DNA of 64,000 nucleotides from Phoebastria nigripes (taxonomy: Eukaryota; Chordata; Aves; Procellariiformes; Diomedeidae), in assembly GCA_035582835.1 (NCBI GenBank), contig JAYKAV010002574.1, positions 333,743 through 397,742 of the forward strand, read 5' to 3'. The notes beneath the pieces are model-generated. The model searched no databases and was not told the DNA's origin. It was given only the letters and a program-made list of their open reading frames with translations. The position numbers were made by a program, and so were the translations under genes. Below are positions 62,254 to 64,000 of this stretch, piece by piece. Position 1 is the stretch's first letter. Each line of letters starts with the position of its first letter.

Positions 62254-64000
62254 CTGCGTTTACAAAATTAAACTGCTGTGTGAAGTGATATAAGGTACAT
62301 AGGAGACTGCTATGCAAAAATATCTGAAAGTGTGACATGACTATGGAGTGGGAGGGAAAGTTTGTAGAAATACAGCAAGTAAGTAGTATTTTTAAAATTG
62401 CATTTGGAAAGAATAATTGGAAGTAATAATACAACAATATGAAAATAATTTGAAGGAGATCATGAATCAAACCTGGACTCACAAGAACTGAAAAATTTTT
62501 TATACAGGTCCATCGAGTTAGTAAGAAAACTACAGGCATGCAAAAACTGTATTTTATTTACCATCAGATACATGTTAAAGGGAAGAGAGGAATATGCAGT
62601 ACCTCTTAAGGAGTCATTGTTCCATTTCAAAGAATTTTATTGTTGCAGGACAGTATAGTGATCCTACAGAGTGATCCACGTATCACGTCAGTGAGTTTTT
62701 GCACAGGAATTGGGAGGCTGACCCATGAGCACAGGTGGCAGGATGCACTGCAGATTTCCACGTGTTCATATTTTCATACAGAATAATAACAGCACTGTTT
62801 GCGAACGGTGTGAAATGGAAAGCTGAGCAGCAGGACACCTTTTGCTAATAGAAGACCCGATGAGCTAGTGCAGGTTTTGTTAAATTTTTACTTTTTGAAA
62901 GCTTGAGTCAGCTATAGTTTAGCCTGCAGGTAAAGTTATTTGGTCTTTCTAGCTGGCAGTAAGAATGAGTTCACAGTGTTTATCAATCAGAACAATTCAT
63001 TGTCAGCCAAGCCTCAACATCAATTTATTTTCATGCTCCCCCTTTTAGTTTTGCAGGAGAAAATGGTGCATGTATGCATGGTTTTGTACCTTTACTGTTC
63101 TGGCATACTTACGTGCCTAAATTAGATTAAATGCCCTTATAACTCCTTGGAGCTGCAAAAAGAGAGGCTGAACTTACCAAACTTACCAAAAGAATTTCTT
63201 TCCTTCACACTATGCTAGATCACTGATACAAGGTTGCTGAAAAGCAAAGCCGTGTACAGTACATTACACTGTGCGGATGTATTGTAGCTATTGTTCAGCT
63301 GACACCCTGTGACAATTAGATTTAGGTGCTAGAAAAATCTCACCATTCAGTGAAAGAGGGACCTGAAACAGTGATATATATGCTTTGACAATTTTATTTT
63401 ATTATTTAAGATTTTAAACACTGTCAGGGATACGTTTTTAAGACTTCAGAAACCCGAAACATTAATTGCAACTTCTATCCTAATGTAATATGACTCCAAA
63501 GTCTATTGCTTTTAAATACTAGCTGCTCAAAATGAGTTATTTGGATAGCAAAATGATTAATGTTTTCAGTCACCATAAATGTCAACTGTAGGATTAAAGG
63601 ATTTAAGTGGTCATGTTTTTAAACCTAAAGCTCAAGTACTTTAAACTTACCTGTCTGAAGCAATGGAAGGATAGATAGGTGAGACCATTTTTGACCTTCC
63701 ACTGCGTATGCCTTATTGATGAGTTGATTTTGACTATTGAGTAGGCAAGTGACTCTCAATAGAACTGAATCAACCAGTTTTGCAGATTATTTACAAGAAG
63801 GTATGAAGTGATATAGAAGGGACTTTGTGATCTCCCGATGAGCAAATTAATCACCATTCAGTGACACTGCAAGCACTGTCTCTCAAAATCTAAGGCAGCT
63901 TTTAGAATTAGCGTTTTATGTTCTTGACTGCAGTGCAAGATGTGTCCTGATTGTCATCGTGACAGATACTTTTTTGTTATGCCAAAACACAGCCACCTGC

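Larger units (their letters stand above)
58784..64000 (+). other. TENM3: TENM3 intron after the first coding exon (continues beyond the window)
   Basis: Starts at the donor after codon 77. No second TENM3 exon is present: I found no frame resembling the next teneurin segment (QNFTL...). Holds a MIR-like SINE, a CR1 3' end, a G-run at 59720-59730, a tandem pair of CATGACCAGT (60999-61018) and a perfect hairpin at 62225-62253. Confidence 0.7.

Noticed and set aside
1..64000. CRISPR arrays, operons, bacterial promoters, tRNA or rRNA genes
   Set aside because: None seen; composition and repeats are those of a vertebrate nuclear intron region.

Overview
The window looks like vertebrate, specifically bird, nuclear DNA. 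It is AT-rich, almost free of coding sequence and dotted with homopolymer runs. Its repeats are typical of birds: CR1 LINEs ending in ATTCTATG-type octamers, a solo endogenous-retrovirus LTR of a kind common in bird genomes, and old decayed L2 and MIR-like remnants. Nothing points to a prokaryote, plasmid or phage. There is one 40-base assembly gap (51682-51721) and many isolated N calls.

The only protein-coding sequence I can support is one exon on the + strand: the first coding exon of teneurin-3 (TENM3), CDS 58546-58777. It encodes residues 1-77 of the cytoplasmic N-terminus and ends in a GT donor after the first base of codon 78. A strong acceptor at 58399-58400 implies that this is an internal exon preceded by at least one upstream 5'UTR exon. 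Most or all of 1-58400 is therefore probably 5'UTR intron or upstream flank of TENM3, and 58778-64000 is the start of the next intron.

Layout: 1-24.7 kb is mostly unique non-coding DNA with an old CR1 piece (about 6.9-7.1 kb), a small 33-bp minisatellite (9.6 kb) and a MIR-like SINE (18.6 kb). A decayed L2 LINE reverse-transcriptase fragment lies at 24.8-25.2 kb. 25-46 kb is unique DNA with homopolymers, an old repeat at 33.4 kb, a CR1 3' end at 37.3-37.6 kb and several perfect inverted repeats. Two larger CR1 copies in the same orientation sit at 46.5-47.4 and 48.1-49.2 kb. A solo LTR with matching 5-bp target-site duplications lies at 53.8-54.3 kb, in antisense orientation about 4.1 kb before the TENM3 exon. 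After the exon come a MIR-like SINE (58.9-59.1 kb) and a CR1 3' end (59.5-59.6 kb).

I found no new multi-gene system. The most interesting signals are the dense upstream-ORF arrangement just before the TENM3 start codon (two start-stop elements, one short in-frame uORF and one that overlaps the start), the cleanly bounded antisense solo LTR nearby, and the decayed L2 whose reverse-transcriptase motifs can still be read. Nearly all other short open frames look like chance frames in AT-rich non-coding DNA.
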